This document shows, piece after piece, positions 21,088 to 33,840 of a stretch of DNA of 64,000 nucleotides. Origin of the DNA: Epiperipatus broadwayi (lineage: Eukaryota; Onychophora; Udeonychophora; Euonychophora; Peripatidae); NCBI GenBank assembly GCA_028023455.1, contig JAQFVV010006274.1, positions 5,642,001-5,706,000 on the forward strand. Direction: 5' to 3'. Each line of letters begins with the position of its first letter. Positions within the stretch are counted from its first letter, which is position 1. The position numbers and the translations under genes were made by a program. The notes under the pieces were generated by a model. It ran no database searches. It had not been told where the DNA came from and worked only from the letters and a program-made list of their open reading frames with translations.

Positions 21088-23414
21088 TTAATGTCTATGG
21101 ATTTACAAAAGAAATGCAGAAAATATATATATAGACCGAGACAGTGATAGGAATCAAATAAAATAAGAGATCAAATTTAGTTTTAAATAATTTCACACAA
21201 TTTATTTATATAAATATATATATAATGCCACTGTCTGCTTATATGAGACAGGGACACGTATTGAATAATTGTTGGCATTATATTTCAATAAATGACAAAA
21301 GGTTATAAAGCAAATTGATATATTCTATTCCTCGGGCTAATAGCATTACGATAATGTGCTTGACAAGATAGGAACATGTGTGAGGTGCTTTGAGTAATTA
21401 TACAAGTTTAAGAAAATATTTGAAAATTAAGTGTTCTAAAATGTTTATTGATTTCGAGAATAGCACAGACAAAAGCTTGCTAAGCAACAAAGTGGGACTG
21501 TGATGAAAGCATTTATTTGAGAATAATAATAATAAAGTTACATTGGGAGGTCAGTATTGCTGATAATGAATTTATTAAAGTTGGAGGGTGTGACACATTT
21601 AAGTCACGGATGCTTTGTAAAATAAATATAAAATAAAACAATATCGAATATCCGGAATGATTACGGAGGGCGTCTCGCCGCTAACCCGTAGGAAAGTATT
21701 TTGATGAACAGCCGAAACTTAGCGACTGGGTGACGATTGCGTTTAATTCCCAGAGGTGTCATTTGGGACACCCTCTGCCTGGAAACTTGCAATAAGCGAA
21801 AAGAACAGACTTTGCCATGTAAAGAATCCTTGGAAAAATAAAACAAAGCGGTCTCAACAACCAATTCATTTACCAGCAATACGAGACTAGTGTATATAAA
21901 AACATACTAAATGGGTTTTACTCGGATTAAGAGAAATGCCCAATCAAATTTCCCGAAATTCATTTAAAAGGGTCCACACATTCTCGACGTCAATGATGAA
22001 CTTCATAATTAAAGTAGAACACGGTAATTAAAATAGGAAAATGCATGCTTGCGGGTTTAGAAAGTAAGTATAGATTTATATACGCAATCATGCATTAAGG
22101 GACACATTTAACCATTGACTTCGCACATATTCTTATATTAGATTAAAATCAATAACATGTAGATTTTAAACTATGTGATTATATTATATTAAAGAAAAGA
22201 ATCGCCCTCGAACGATTGATTTGCAAGATAATAAAATTGGAAAATTATAAATTTAAAATATGCCTTAATAGCGGCGTCTTACTTTCAATAAAGGGAATAG
22301 TTCACTCGGTCAAAGACGATTCTGACACATTATCATAATAAAATAAAAGAAAGCTTTATAAATAGAAAATATTAACTCAAGGATAACAAAAGAAAAACCT
22401 CCTTTTTATAGTAGAATTTAACAATAGAATTGCCCTGGAGCATTACAAAAATATCAGATTTATCAGCTGTAATTAAATCATCGGAATGTCTAAAGGAATT
22501 CAACATAAATTAATTTCTTTTGTTATTTTCCTTGTCGCCATTCGAATTACAAACAAGATTTAATTAAAATTACTTTTATTAATTAAAGAAAACCTTAAGT
22601 GGACATCTGGTATTTTTAGATAAACTTATACAACATTTACTAATTAAACTATTGTCCCTCATTGATTTTAACAGAAATATTTGGAATAACTTTTATTAAA
22701 TTAAAGAAAATGATTTTACTTTTTAAATTGCAATATTTGAATCTATGTACTAAACGAATATTTACTAAATGAATTTTATTTTAAATCAAAATATATTACG
22801 ATGGTAATATATTTGTAAACAGATTCAAACACAATAACTTTAACAATTTATAATTTTGATATGTTTTAAAATGGATATCATAGTGTGTGCGCAATTATGA
22901 CTTATATAACTTACTTTTTAATAAATGTAAATTATGTGAACAAATACATAATTCATAATATTTTATTTTATTTGGGAATATTATATATATATAATACGAG
23001 CATTGTGCTCGTGGTTTAAAATTAGGCGGGATTTTCGGTATATAAGTGTATTGCGGACACACTATGATAGATTGGGGTTCAAACTAAGGTATGAGGGTAG
23101 GAAATAGGTAAGAAATGGTGAAACGAAGATCTGCAAAACAGACCTTACTGTTTCAAACACAATCTAACCCCCTTCCTTCTCCCACAAATTTTATAGAAGG
23201 ATCAAAACAATTAAACTCATTTCCCAACTCTGTTAAAGATCAGTTTAAAATTTTAATCATTCAGTCAAATAACTGATAATATAAAATATTAAAATGCATA
23301 AAAGTTAGATTATTGTGGCTCCAGAATCTGATCATGCATGCTATCAAATACAAATACAAAATAACAAGATACTTTTATGTCAATCATTATTAAACAATCA
23401 ATACTGCCTATCGA
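21088..23414. other. Intron sequence, unidentified old repeats
   Basis: The stretch 21640-22100 is less AT-rich than its surroundings, without a convincing gene. At 23020-23170 a stretch with GGGGTTCAAACTAAGG and GGTAAGAAATGGTGAAACG weakly resembles 51020-51120 and might be SINE-derived. Nothing firmer can be said. Confidence 0.35.
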
Positions 23415-23513
23415 GGCCCATTTGGTTGGATTTTTCTAACTAATCATAGCCCATGCAGTTGGGATCTTCTAACTGATCATGGCCTATTTCCTTTGGTTTT
23501 TTCAACTAATCAT
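23415..23513. repeat. Minisatellite, three 33-bp units
   Basis: Three head-to-tail units of exactly 33 bp (23415-23447, 23448-23480, 23481-23513) each start with a G/AGCCC/TAT block and end with CTAACT/AACTAATCAT or the close variant CTAACTGATCAT. The unit is a whole number of codons. On the minus strand one frame gives an 11-residue repeat of the type D-x-LE-x-PN-x-MG, but stops interrupt it, so coding origin is only a possibility. Confidence 0.7.
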
Positions 23514-23977
23514 TGCTATTTAATTAGGTACCAAACTTATAACTTAGAGAAATTGAAATATATGATGAAGTAATGAAAAGTCACATATCTGCCAAATAAC
23601 ATGATTTGACTTTACCAAGAACTACTATAAAGTTACAATCATTCAATATGAGGATATAGGCTAAGCACAGGGTTCTCATATTTGATATATCCTATAATAA
23701 AAAGAGCCAAGAGGTAAGAATAATAATAACTAAGCATTGTAAATATACCAATTAACATTTAATAAATTTTAAGAAAATTTTCAACTCACTTATAAATTAC
23801 AAATGCTCTTAATATTGAAAGAATGTACCAAAGAATATTTAGGTTATAATATATTCTTTCTCATAATATTTTTTTATATCCACCTCTAATATAATAACAC
23901 ATCTCACAACCATTATTCTCAACATTTCATTGCAATAATCTGATCCACAGTTCAAAACTCTCGATAAAGCATAATAA

Positions 23978-24018
23978 TGCACACAGAGAGCGTACCAATA
24001 GCAAGCTCTCTGTGTGCA
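23978..24018. repeat. Perfect 14-bp hairpin
   Basis: TGCACACAGAGAGC (23978-23991) and its exact reverse complement (24005-24018) enclose a 13-nt loop. The short word AAAGCATAATAATG also occurs twice nearby (about 23966 and 24088). No T-run follows it, so terminator-like or snRNA-like roles are not suggested. Confidence 0.6.
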
Positions 24019-27000
24019 TTTTTGTAACTACAAGCTTATTGAAAGTAACGTCACGTTATATATGACTTGCTTTTTTAATTATTATTAAAGCATAATAATG
24101 TTTCTTAGATTTTATTTGTGTCAATTTTCAAAATAATTTATTGTAATCATTAATTATAATAACATCTCACGGTTCTTTTTTAAATATAATATTCATCCTT
24201 TTATTTTATTTGTTAATTATTAAACAATGAATGGCATCCTAATGAAAATATGAGTCTGCACACTTTTACTCTTAAGATAATGTCTACCTAATTTACAATT
24301 ATAGTAATAAATTTAAAAGAAAATATTTTAATTAAAGTAAAATATATAGAAACTCTTAATTTATAATAAAATATAAATATACTAGGATAGCATTTGAATA
24401 CCAAGAATGGATAAGAGATTTTATGATCACTCAGGAGATCCTATTAAGAACTCATGCTAAATCTCTCTTATAATTTTGAGATAAATAATTTAAGTATTAA
24501 ATTTATGATGGATAAGCAATTACAATATTATGAGGAAGCAGATAATAACTTTATCACAAAAGCAGTTTTCTTTTAATAATTGCACTTGGATTAAAGTGAT
24601 CATTTAAGATTAAGAAAAGGAATAAATATTTTATTCTTAGATGCATTCTTAACATCTGATTTTTATCTTCAATTTTATATTCGTGTACTCTTAATAACTA
24701 AAACAAAATATAATTATATCATTGATTATATCATGATAAGATTTCTGGATAAGTCATATGTGATTGAGATGATATTAAAACTATACACAAATTTAACAAT
24801 AAAATATAACATTTATTTAACAATAATGACAATCAAGTAAACAACACATTTGGAAATCTACAATCTTCAAATTAAGCTATTCAAACATTATGTTATATAA
24901 CCTTATTGCATAAGAGAAATAAATTTTAGAACTTTATAGCTTATGATGATAAATAAACTATAATGAATTTGTCTAACTGATAAAAGCTTTTTATTTAACA
25001 TGGGCATTATCACAAGAATTTCTACATTTTTATATAACAATCATATTATAATATTGGTCCAACAATGCGTACATTTAAATACTAAGCATATCTTAGGAAT
25101 CCGGCGATGAAATTGATGCTAGAAGGGACATGTATTACGTACTTAGACCTATAAGTACAGTTTTAAATTTTTAAATAAATAACTTTCGATTTTATATTCT
25201 CCAGTATTGACAAAGTACAGCAAGACAGACCTACACATCAGAACTATCTCTAACCTACACTCAGTATTCAAGAGTGCAACCAAAGACAAGATGTTCTTCA
25301 AAACAAATAGCAATATCAATTGCCAAAATAAAAACATCATTGCATTACACCACACAGCTCCATACAAAATATGATATAATAAATCCAAGAAGAAAAGATA
25401 CATAAAGTAATAAACCTAATGATGGCATGAACTCAAAAGGAGCGCCTACATTTTAAGGGCAAACAAATGTGCTAGGACTTTTGTCTCTAAACATATGGGA
25501 AATATGAGAATGAACTACCAAAAAAATTAGAAACAATAAGGGGCTGCCTTAAGTAAAGCATTTATACTGAATATGAAACATGAAAAATATCATGCATGGA
25601 AAATACTATAATAAAAGAAAGACAAAGCTACTATTTCTTTATAAAAATATATGTGTTAACAAAATAAATACAAGAGACAAAACCGCCATCTCTTGGAAAA
25701 TATAATGCCAAGATAAGCCTAAACAATACAATGAGAGAGTTAACACTATAATCTCGTAAAAAAATATAATCATTAACATGCATAAAATAAAACCAATAAA
25801 TTTTCCAAATCTGACTAATAAAACATGGCCTGAAATAAACAATAAAATAAGAATATACAACATCTTCACTGGTTATACCTAAACATTTATTTAAATGTAT
25901 AAATTACTCACAATAGGGGATAAAATAACATTTTAAAATGATAAAGCATTATAAATAGCAAATATTCTGTGAACTTCTGGATCTTACATTTGATAAATAA
26001 TGCATAAAAATATATCAGATAAAATACATAATATAAATAAATAAATAAAATACATGGTAAATTACAAAAGCATAAAATTATAATTTAAAATTATACCCAC
26101 TTTACCAAAATTTAAATAATTAAATGTCCTTCATCCTGGAGGGTTCATCATGATACAGTTCTGCAAACAAAATTTTCTCCATTTGTTGAAAATACATCAA
26201 ATTTAAAACTAAATGTTCAGCATTCAAAAATATTTCTATAAGCAAGAGATTTTTTTGACAATATAAACTACCCAAACATCTTAATGGCCATTCAGTGTCG
26301 TGAAACTATTTTTCAATATGGCAATGGCAATTTCTGCGATAACATTGTATTAACTTTACATTCATCCATAGGAAAATATATAATTTAATAATGAGATCTA
26401 GGAGCAAATATTTAAAGATAAAGCAAGTTTCATTAGAGAGCAGGGTTTAAAATTCATAACTATAATACTAAAAATAACAAAGCATATATAAAGCAAGTTT
26501 ATAATTACAAGTTAATTGCACAATAACTTTAAAAGTAATTCATTAAAGCATTTTGCATTTCTTTTATAACACCGATACAATTGTTTCAGTTATTTTGTTC
26601 AGACATAGTTAAATAACAATAGCAATGAATTTTTAAGTAATGAGTTCATTATAAGGATATAGTATTATATTTCAAATATTAGTATTCAAATAATACTCCA
26701 ATGAACATAAGTTAATAATTTTCATTTGACAGACTTGGTGAATATTTTTCCTATTTCTAGACTGTATTAAACTTATAAGTTAAAATATTCACAAGTGAAT
26801 ATCTTTCACTCTGCAGCAAAGATAATAAATAAATAATTATGATAAGTAACTAAAATGTCATTTCAAAATTAATAAAGAGGTTCTACAATCCAAAATTAAA
26901 ATAGTTCATTAAAAAAAAAATTATCCCAGAGAAAACCATGGTTTAAAATATAATAACCTTGAAATAAATATATTTCAAAGCGACATTGCTAAAGATAAAG

Positions 27001-28085
27001 CATTTCAAAGTCTTTTGATAAATTTATTACTCTTTCAGCATTTTTTTACATTTTTAAGCAAAGTCATTGAAAATATTAAGAACCGCTATAAGTATTGAAA
27101 AGCATAAGTCTTTAGTAGTCTTAATATTGTGCCCCAGGGAATATTAAATCAATAATAAAGTTTACTGTAAATAAAAAATTGATAATCAATAAAAGATCTT
27201 ACTTTAATGAGGTAAGGCATAGAAAATCCCCATAATGTGTTAATTCTACATAAAAGTAACTCAGTAGTTGGATAAAATAATTATTTAAACTTCAGACTTG
27301 CCAATACACTTAGCTTTAAAGCTTTGCCACCTGAATTAGAACTTATTTATAGATATATTACATAAAATATTAAGCAAGTTTTTTTCTTCTTCCCATGATC
27401 GTGTGCTCTTGCTGTGTTTTTTTATTCCCTCTATCATGTGATTGATTTTATTGATTGAAATTAACATTTTTAAAATCATCTCTTGACATCCTATATTAAA
27501 GTTAAAAATTGATTTGGTATCCAGAGAAACAAAATTAGAAAAAGAAACTCATTTACATATTGTCTAGACTGTTTAATATATTAAATTATAATAGAATTAT
27601 TTATGAAACCAAAAGTTATTACAATGGACTAAAATATTACATAACAAATGTATTGGTTTGAATAGAATATTAATTTACATTATTCTTTATATATTTCCAG
27701 TTTAAAAGATCATAATATTAACTCACTGTAAATTGCAAGATTTCATGAAGGTTAATTTGTAAAGGAGAACAGTGAAGATAACAACAGCTTCACACTCCCA
27801 AATCAAGATGCTTCAGATTGGCGTATATAAATGGAAAGTTAGGTTAAAGATAAGATGGCCGCTCTTATCTTTATAAAATTTGCTATCTTGTGTCATGGTT
27901 TGAGAGGTTCCTCTATTGGAAAAATAAAGATATTGCTTGGCTATTATAAATTTCAAAGTGCACATGATACAGGTTAAAGCCTGTCTTAAAAGTATTATTT
28001 TTTATAACAATTTTATAACTTATTAATTAAATGAGATATTCTTCAGAATACTTTTTCTTGTTTTTAAATTACAGATATTTAAGAA
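24019..28085. other. AT-rich intron sequence, nothing recognised
   Basis: About 4 kb of AT-rich DNA. A short hairpin lies at 27846-27872 (AAAGATAAGA and TCTTATCTTT around a 7-nt loop). Open frames near 25149-25869 on the minus strand are hydrophobic translations of AT-rich sequence without recognisable similarity. Confidence 0.5.
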
Positions 28086-28962
28086 TACACCTGGGTTTCT
28101 TTTTATGCAATAGATAGGTTCCTTAGAAAATGCAAACAAAAGAAATCGCACAAAAATAGACTTTATTTACCTTGAAAAATGAGGGATAGGTTCTGTAATT
28201 TTCTGAAATCGCATAAAAGCAAAGCAACAAGGAAAAATTACTTTAAAATTCACATTAAAAAATTAAGGAAATAAAGTATGACTAATAAAAAATTTCAAAT
28301 ATTTGAAAAAAATGAATACAAGACAAACTTTTTTTATTAACTACAGTATTTAATTTTACATTTTTTTATACATATTTTAATTATTACTGCTATTTGATAA
28401 TATGCATTTATTTGTGAACTGATAAGAAATCAGATTCGTGATGTGATGTACAACTAGTGCCACTTTCAGTCTTGTGCTGTGTTAATGGTTTTCTGTTTCT
28501 ATATTAAAAAAATGAGATCGCAATCAAAACACAAAGATTATACATTATCGTTAGAAAGTTTATTTTCAGTTTACAAAATCAATAAAATTTTCGTTATTTA
28601 TTTTAACAATCTAAAAAATTATTTATTTCTGTTATATCTAACAAAATACGTTTTAAAAGTTTAAAATTTTTGAATATTTACTACAATATTTTTATACATA
28701 AGTATAAATCTATTATTATTATTTACATAGAAGCTAAGATTCTAAATACAGATTCAGGCCATATTCACATTAGCTGCTAATATAACATTATATTTTTGAA
28801 AAAAAAAAAAAAAGTATTTCAAGTCAAAATAAGTTATTAATAATTTAATTTTTTTGGTATCTAATAAATATAGTGAAATATGAAAGATATTAAGAAGAAA
28901 CATGAATCACATAACTTCAAAATCGCATTAAAATAATCCGCATAAAACAAGGTCCAGGTGTA
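28086..28962 (+). mobile_element. TA-flanked non-autonomous DNA transposon, copy 2 (subfamily B)
   Basis: The left end TA-CACCTGGG and right end GGTCCAGGTG-TA match the family TIR. The terminal ~200 bp on the left (AATAGATAGGTTCC, AATCGCATAAAAGC, CTTTAAAATTCAC) are shared with copies 1 and 3. The middle is different and instead matches copy 4 (61968-63125, opposite orientation) over blocks such as TTTCTATATTAAAAAAATGA and TATACATAAGTATAAATCTA. Copy 2 lacks an internal block containing CTTAAATTCCAACGAGAGCT that copies 3 and 4 both carry. No transposase frame is visible. Confidence 0.8.
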
Positions 28963-29559
28963 ATTAAATATTACTACAAGAAGGGAAATGAAAGACAAAA
29001 TTAAAAGGCAAGCACAATCACACAAATTTTCTATGGTTTTTCTTTATTTGATAGATAATAACTTTTAATAATAAAAAATTGAATTATAGTCTTTTTTTAA
29101 TTAACATGGCTTAACTTTTTTTTGACCTAATCTTTATAATGATTATTTTGAATAAAAACATACTTTTATTAATAAATAACTTAAATAAGAAATGCTTTCT
29201 TATAAGCAAGCAAATTAAATAATAATAGTGAACATTAAAGATTTAAACTTTGCTATTATTATAATTTAATCTAAGCATTGAATTTTAATATACTAGATAC
29301 TATACGAAAATAACTTTAGCATTTAATAGCCTTCAACATTAACTTATTATGTAGAGAAATATATTCCTAATTTAAACAATTGTCACTTGTAACTACAGAT
29401 GGGTTCAAACCAATACAATAAAAATTTAAATGGTTTTTAAAATAATTAAGACTTATAAAAGTTCTTAGAATAATTTATAAAATGTCCTGATAAAGTTAAC
29501 TGGCAATTAAATCTAACTTATTGAAGTTTTTTTTTCTTTTTTTTTTTAATACTTTAACA
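28963..29559. other. AT-rich intron sequence, nothing recognised
   Basis: No clear coding or repeat signal. A long T-rich run at about 29526-29550 borders the recognisable LINE sequence that follows. Confidence 0.5.
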
Positions 29560-31240
29560 AATTAGATAGCTAGGAGTTTAGCTTTACTGACAAAGCCAAA
29601 GGTTACATTATTTAAAAGATAATCAATATAGCCCTTCCATCTATTCAAAATATTATTACCATCATATAAAAGAGGTCTACTATTGGATTTAATAGAATTA
29701 TGATATTGTTTCTCACATCAATATGTCGTTTTTAATACATCAACAAAAAGAGATTAGAATGATCATTCACCAATCATTTCTAGTCCTTTTTATTAGTTGT
29801 TGCAGCTCTGCCTTCAGATCTTTATATTTATTATAAACTTCCAATATTTAATATATTATTTTGCCAAGCAGAAAATATACATGTTTTTTACTCAAATCAC
29901 TATTAATAACAATGTTTTCAGAAAATCAGTCATGATTTCTCTTTTTAGTGAACCCAATAATAGATTTACTTGTATTCCTAACAACTCCTTAAGAGAATTC
30001 ATGCTTCAGTAATATGACAGTTTTGAAGATCCACGTTTCCAATTTTAGTGTTTAATATCTATTAAAATTTAATGCATATAGTAGATTTTTTTAAAGAACG
30101 AATATTTTATTGAAACTATCTTTTTAGTCTTGGAGCATAATTATGATCTGTTCAACAATCTTTGCTTGTAAGTGCTGTGTGATATGAGCTTTTTTTACGT
30201 TCTGACTTCTAACTACAATATAATCCATTAAAAGCCATTGTTTTGAGTATGGATGCATCCATGTTACTTTATAATTAATTTTCTGCCTAAATAAAATGTT
30301 TATGATGATCAATTCATGAGTTGCTAATAAATTCGACAATAACATATCATTTGAATTTACAGTGCCAATACTAATTATTTCCATTAAGGAATGTTTTTAA
30401 TTCATGTGTTGTTAATAAATTCAACAATAACATATCAATTGAATATACAGCACCAATACTATTATTTCCATTAAGTTTTGGCCAAAGTTTATTGTTTGTA
30501 CTAACATGTCTATTAAAGTCTCCAAGAAGAAAAGTTTAATCTTTTAATGGTATTCTGTAATGATGTTCTACAATAAGGAAATAAAAACTTTTCTTTGTTG
30601 GATCTAAAGTTGGAGCATAGGTACTAATATAATGAGCAAATTTGAACACACTTAGCCTTAGAATGATACAGCAAGAAATTCCAACAATAGATGATAGTAT
30701 ATTAGACTAGATAATAAATCCAATATATTGCATTCTCGTTTCACTAACTGATCTGCTTTTGGAAAAAAACTTACACACATACATATATTTTATTAAATTT
30801 CCTTCCTCTGTGAAATGAATTTTGTTATAAGCAGCTATATCTTTTACAAATCTTTACAGCTTCTAAGCCACCAGTGCAGTCCTATTTGTGTTAAGTAAAG
30901 TTTGCATATTTCATGTAACTATATTTCGAAAAAAAATACTATCACTGCCTTCAGCTTTACCACTCATACTGATATTATAATAATTAATCCACCCAGTAAG
31001 ACTGTGTAAGACAGACAATTTTTAGACCATATTTTCTAGGCACTCCCATTTTCTTGGTAAGCAATGGAATCCCCAAATAGAGCTGCCTAAACATACAATT
31101 TTTGATATCTGAAACTCCTGTCTCATTCAAACCCAGTTCCAAACTGACTCATTAATGATTGTACTATCTCACACAAGCAAAGATCACCTAAGGACTGCCA
31201 ACCTAATAAGTCTATCCCATCATTGGTTTTTTAATTCTCA
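29560..31240 (-). pseudogene. LINE endonuclease domain and linker to RT
   Basis: Minus strand, N to C. Around 30925: MQTLLNTNRTALVA, then DIAAYNKIHFTEEGN (the Glu-containing block, usually ALSETRF-x-EEG); SVSETRM and ISTYAPTLDPTKKSFYF; LLGDFNRHVSTNNKLWP near 30500 (GDFN motif intact); LLSNLLATHELIIINILFRQ, TWMHPYSKQWLLMDYIVVR and DHxL-region remnants down to 30124. Then the linker to RT: IFSAWQNN, LKAELQQL-like words and a PLLYDGNNILNRWKGYIDYL block near 29640, where the family has DG-x-x-L-x-x-K-x-x-I-x-x-RW. Stops and shifts are frequent. An 88-bp duplication sits within the domain. This is the same LINE type as the RT pieces at 13.5-17.5 kb. Confidence 0.8.
30311..30477 (-). repeat. 88-bp tandem duplication inside the LINE endonuclease
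   Basis: AATTCATGAGTTGCTAATAA at 30311 recurs as AATTCATGTGTTGTTAATAA at 30399, and both copies continue through ACAATAACATATCA to TATTTCCATTAAG. The copies differ at several positions, so the duplication is old. Because 88 is not a multiple of three, it breaks the reading frame. Confidence 0.75.
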
Positions 31241-32166
31241 AGGGCTTAAACTAAAAAAAAAAGAAAGGGAATTGGATTTAGAAATGCTGAGTATGTAATT
31301 AAATAATGGCATTGTTGTTACATAAACACACAATGTCATTATCACATTCAGTGTAAGGAGAGGTGTCCAGTGTTAGAATAGCTGGTCCCTACAATAATTT
31401 AAGTGGCTGAAGAAAAAAAAGAGAACGCTAAAAAGACTTAGTTTTAGAATCAGAACTTAGTCTTTGATAAACTAACATCCTATCCTACAAGGCAGCAGGG
31501 ATTCTTGATTGGGCACTGTTGCCCTTTATACCTAAAGGTCATTCTACTTTTCACCACCCATGCAGTCTGTTTAGTATTTTGAGTACATACCTGACAAAAT
31601 TTAAACTATATTAAATTAATAAAAATAGTATGTACATTATATATTATATTAGCCTTTTTTTTAAAAAAAAAAAAAAGGTATACAGATACATTATAGTATA
31701 TGATTATTCGCAAATACTAAATATAGATTGCTGTAGTCTTATAATATAATGAAGTAAATGAAAAAATACATTTGAAAAGTTTAAAAAAAAAAAAAAAATA
31801 GTGTTTGTGTGATTATTTATAAATAATAATAATTAATTTGATTACAAATATTGAAATAAAAGAAACTTTTGATCTTGCTCAGAGTTTATTTTTTTAAGCT
31901 CCATATTAAGTCAAATTATTTTTTTTTAAAAAAAAAAAAAGATTGTTGTGTGATGATTTATTAATAATAATAATTAATTTTATTAAAGATATTGCAATAA
32001 GAGAAACCTCTCAAAAACTTCTGCTTTTAATTAAAAATTAATTTGTTTTACTGTTTAATGAAAGTTGCTTCTTCATATGTGTGTGTTCTTTTTTTCCAAT
32101 AAGATTTGTAAATTGATCTAGTGAAAAAGGCACCAATGGAGTGTTTAATCATTACATATGTATACA
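31241..32166. other. Intron sequence with A/T-run repeats
   Basis: The part up to about 31600 is less AT-rich and may be the 5' end of the LINE on the minus strand, but has no coding similarity. Two related stretches, about 31777-31868 and 31929-32008, each begin with a long A-run and continue with GTGTGAT, TTTATnAATAATAATAATTAATTT and an ATATTG-x-AATAA block, spaced roughly 150 bp apart. Confidence 0.5.
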
Positions 32167-33338
32167 TAGTGTGTGCCAGTAAAAAAGTGATTTGTGTAAA
32201 ATAAAACAAGGCATTTTTATTTTATTAATGATTACTCAAAATAATCTTGTGTCTCAACACCTGACTGGAAATAATTGTAAAAGTGCTTGAAGCAATTCTT
32301 GAAATTCTCTGCTGGAGTTGACAGAAACCTTATTGCAAGTTTTTCAATATCCTGAACTGAACCATGACATTTTCATAGCCAACTTTAATTTTGGAAATAG
32401 TCAAAGGTCAGCAGAACCTAAATCAGGAAAATAGGATGAATGCTTAAATACAATAATGCGTTTTCTTGGCCATAAAGTTGCACACAATCTTGGCATTGTG
32501 CATTGGTATATTATGCAACAACAATCAAAATTTTCTTTATGGTATTCAGATCATTTAAAGTTTTGACCCATAAATAATTCAAATAGTAGTAAGCATTTAT
32601 TATCTGATCTTAAGAGTGAGCAATATTTTAATTTGACTCTTTTGCATTTGCTATTTTTTTTTTCTAGCAATCTCTAATCTGTACAGTGTTTCCTGTTTTT
32701 GATTCACATTGGAAATACTATGCTTAATCACCCATTACTATAACGGAAAGTGTAGTTGCAGTTCTTTGCTACTTCTGTAGTGCTTCACTCTGGGTTTTGT
32801 TTTGGTCAATTATCAATAAATGGGCTATAAAGTGTGTGCACACCTTCTTTTTTTTTAAATATTTTGTTAAAATGCAGTGAACATTGGTTTGGGAATGCCA
32901 GTGAATTTTTTAATGAGACTGACGAGTACATAAAAATCACTTTAAAGAATTTTGGCAACTCTTTGCATATTTTTTATACATTTCATTGTTTTTGATATGT
33001 CTATTCATGGTTAACATTCAGTACTCTTCTCTTGCAAAGTATTTGAAAATGTTCTTGTTGTCCATGGCTTCACTGTCAAACATAAACTTTGAATCATTTC
33101 AAATATTTCAGTAGCAGTTTTGCCCAATTTATGTATTGTTCTACCCCAGGTTTTCTATAAAGATACAAAACATGCTATCACATTTTATTTCATAACTCAT
33201 TCATTATCCAGGCACTTTATCACAGTCAATTTTTTCTGGTGAGTAGCCAGTCTATACTATTATGTAATATGCATTGGTTCAGAGATGGCATTACAAGCAG
33301 CTTAGAGAACGAATCACCTTTTTATTACAATACACTTT
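32167..33338 (-). mobile_element. Mariner-like transposon remnant
   Basis: The ends pair as imperfect inverted repeats of about 28 bp: left AGTGTGTGCCAGTAAAAAAG followed by TGATTTGT, right the mirror of AGTGTATTGTAATAAAAAGG followed by TGATTCGT. A TA lies next to both ends and the element is about 1.2 kb, close to the usual 1.3 kb. On the minus strand, broken frames give an N-terminal helix-turn-helix word KTATEIFEMIQ-like (near 33090) and a C-terminal block HSSYFPDL, then LFPKLKLAMK (near 32370-32450), corresponding to the HPPYSPDLAP-x-D-x-x-LFP-x-LK region that carries the third catalytic Asp of mariner transposases. Stops throughout; not functional. Confidence 0.65.
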
Positions 33339-33351
33339 ATATTAACTTTAC

Positions 33352-33490
33352 ATATGTTTGTTAATATGCTTGATGAAATGTGTTATTCTCCTTTATTTGT
33401 TATATGTTTCATTTAGTTGCACTCATACATGTAACAAATAAGAATAACTAACTTCACCAAGCATATTAACATACATATGCAAAGTTATTA
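33352..33490. repeat. Palindromic MITE or hairpin
   Basis: The left arm (TAACTTTACATATGTTTGTT, AATATGCTTGATGAA, TTATTCTCCTTTATTTGTTA) is mirrored by the right arm (TAACAAATAAGAATAA, TTCACCAAGCATATTAA, ACATACATATGCAAAGTTAT). The arms are about 62 bp with a few mismatches and a short centre. It immediately follows the mariner remnant. Confidence 0.7.
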
Positions 33491-33840
33491 CAGATAAACA
33501 GTGAAGTAAAAATAAAATTAAATACACTATATGTATATTGTGATGGTGATGATCGAGCCCTATCTCTAAGTTTAGTCAGCTAGCAGCATATATTAATATT
33601 CAAGGGTTAGTTAAAATTTAAAAATGTTAATGCAATTTAAAAATAAAAGGATGTTTGTGGCCAATATAGATACACACAAATATATTTTATTCATATAGGT
33701 AGTACAATACTTGCATATTTTAACTTTTTTTTTTTTTTGTATATATATTTTAGATATGAAATTATGTTAAATTTTCTTTGATGTATTTTAACTTTTTTTA
33801 ATCTAAATTAAAAGAAGAAAAATTAATTAAAATGTATGTT
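33491..33840. other. AT-rich spacer
   Basis: No signal recognised beyond T-runs near 33725. Confidence 0.5.

Noticed and set aside
25149-25869. Hydrophobic minus-strand frames resembling membrane peptides
   Set aside because: Leu/Ile/Phe-rich translation is expected from AT-rich DNA; no start context, signal or similarity.
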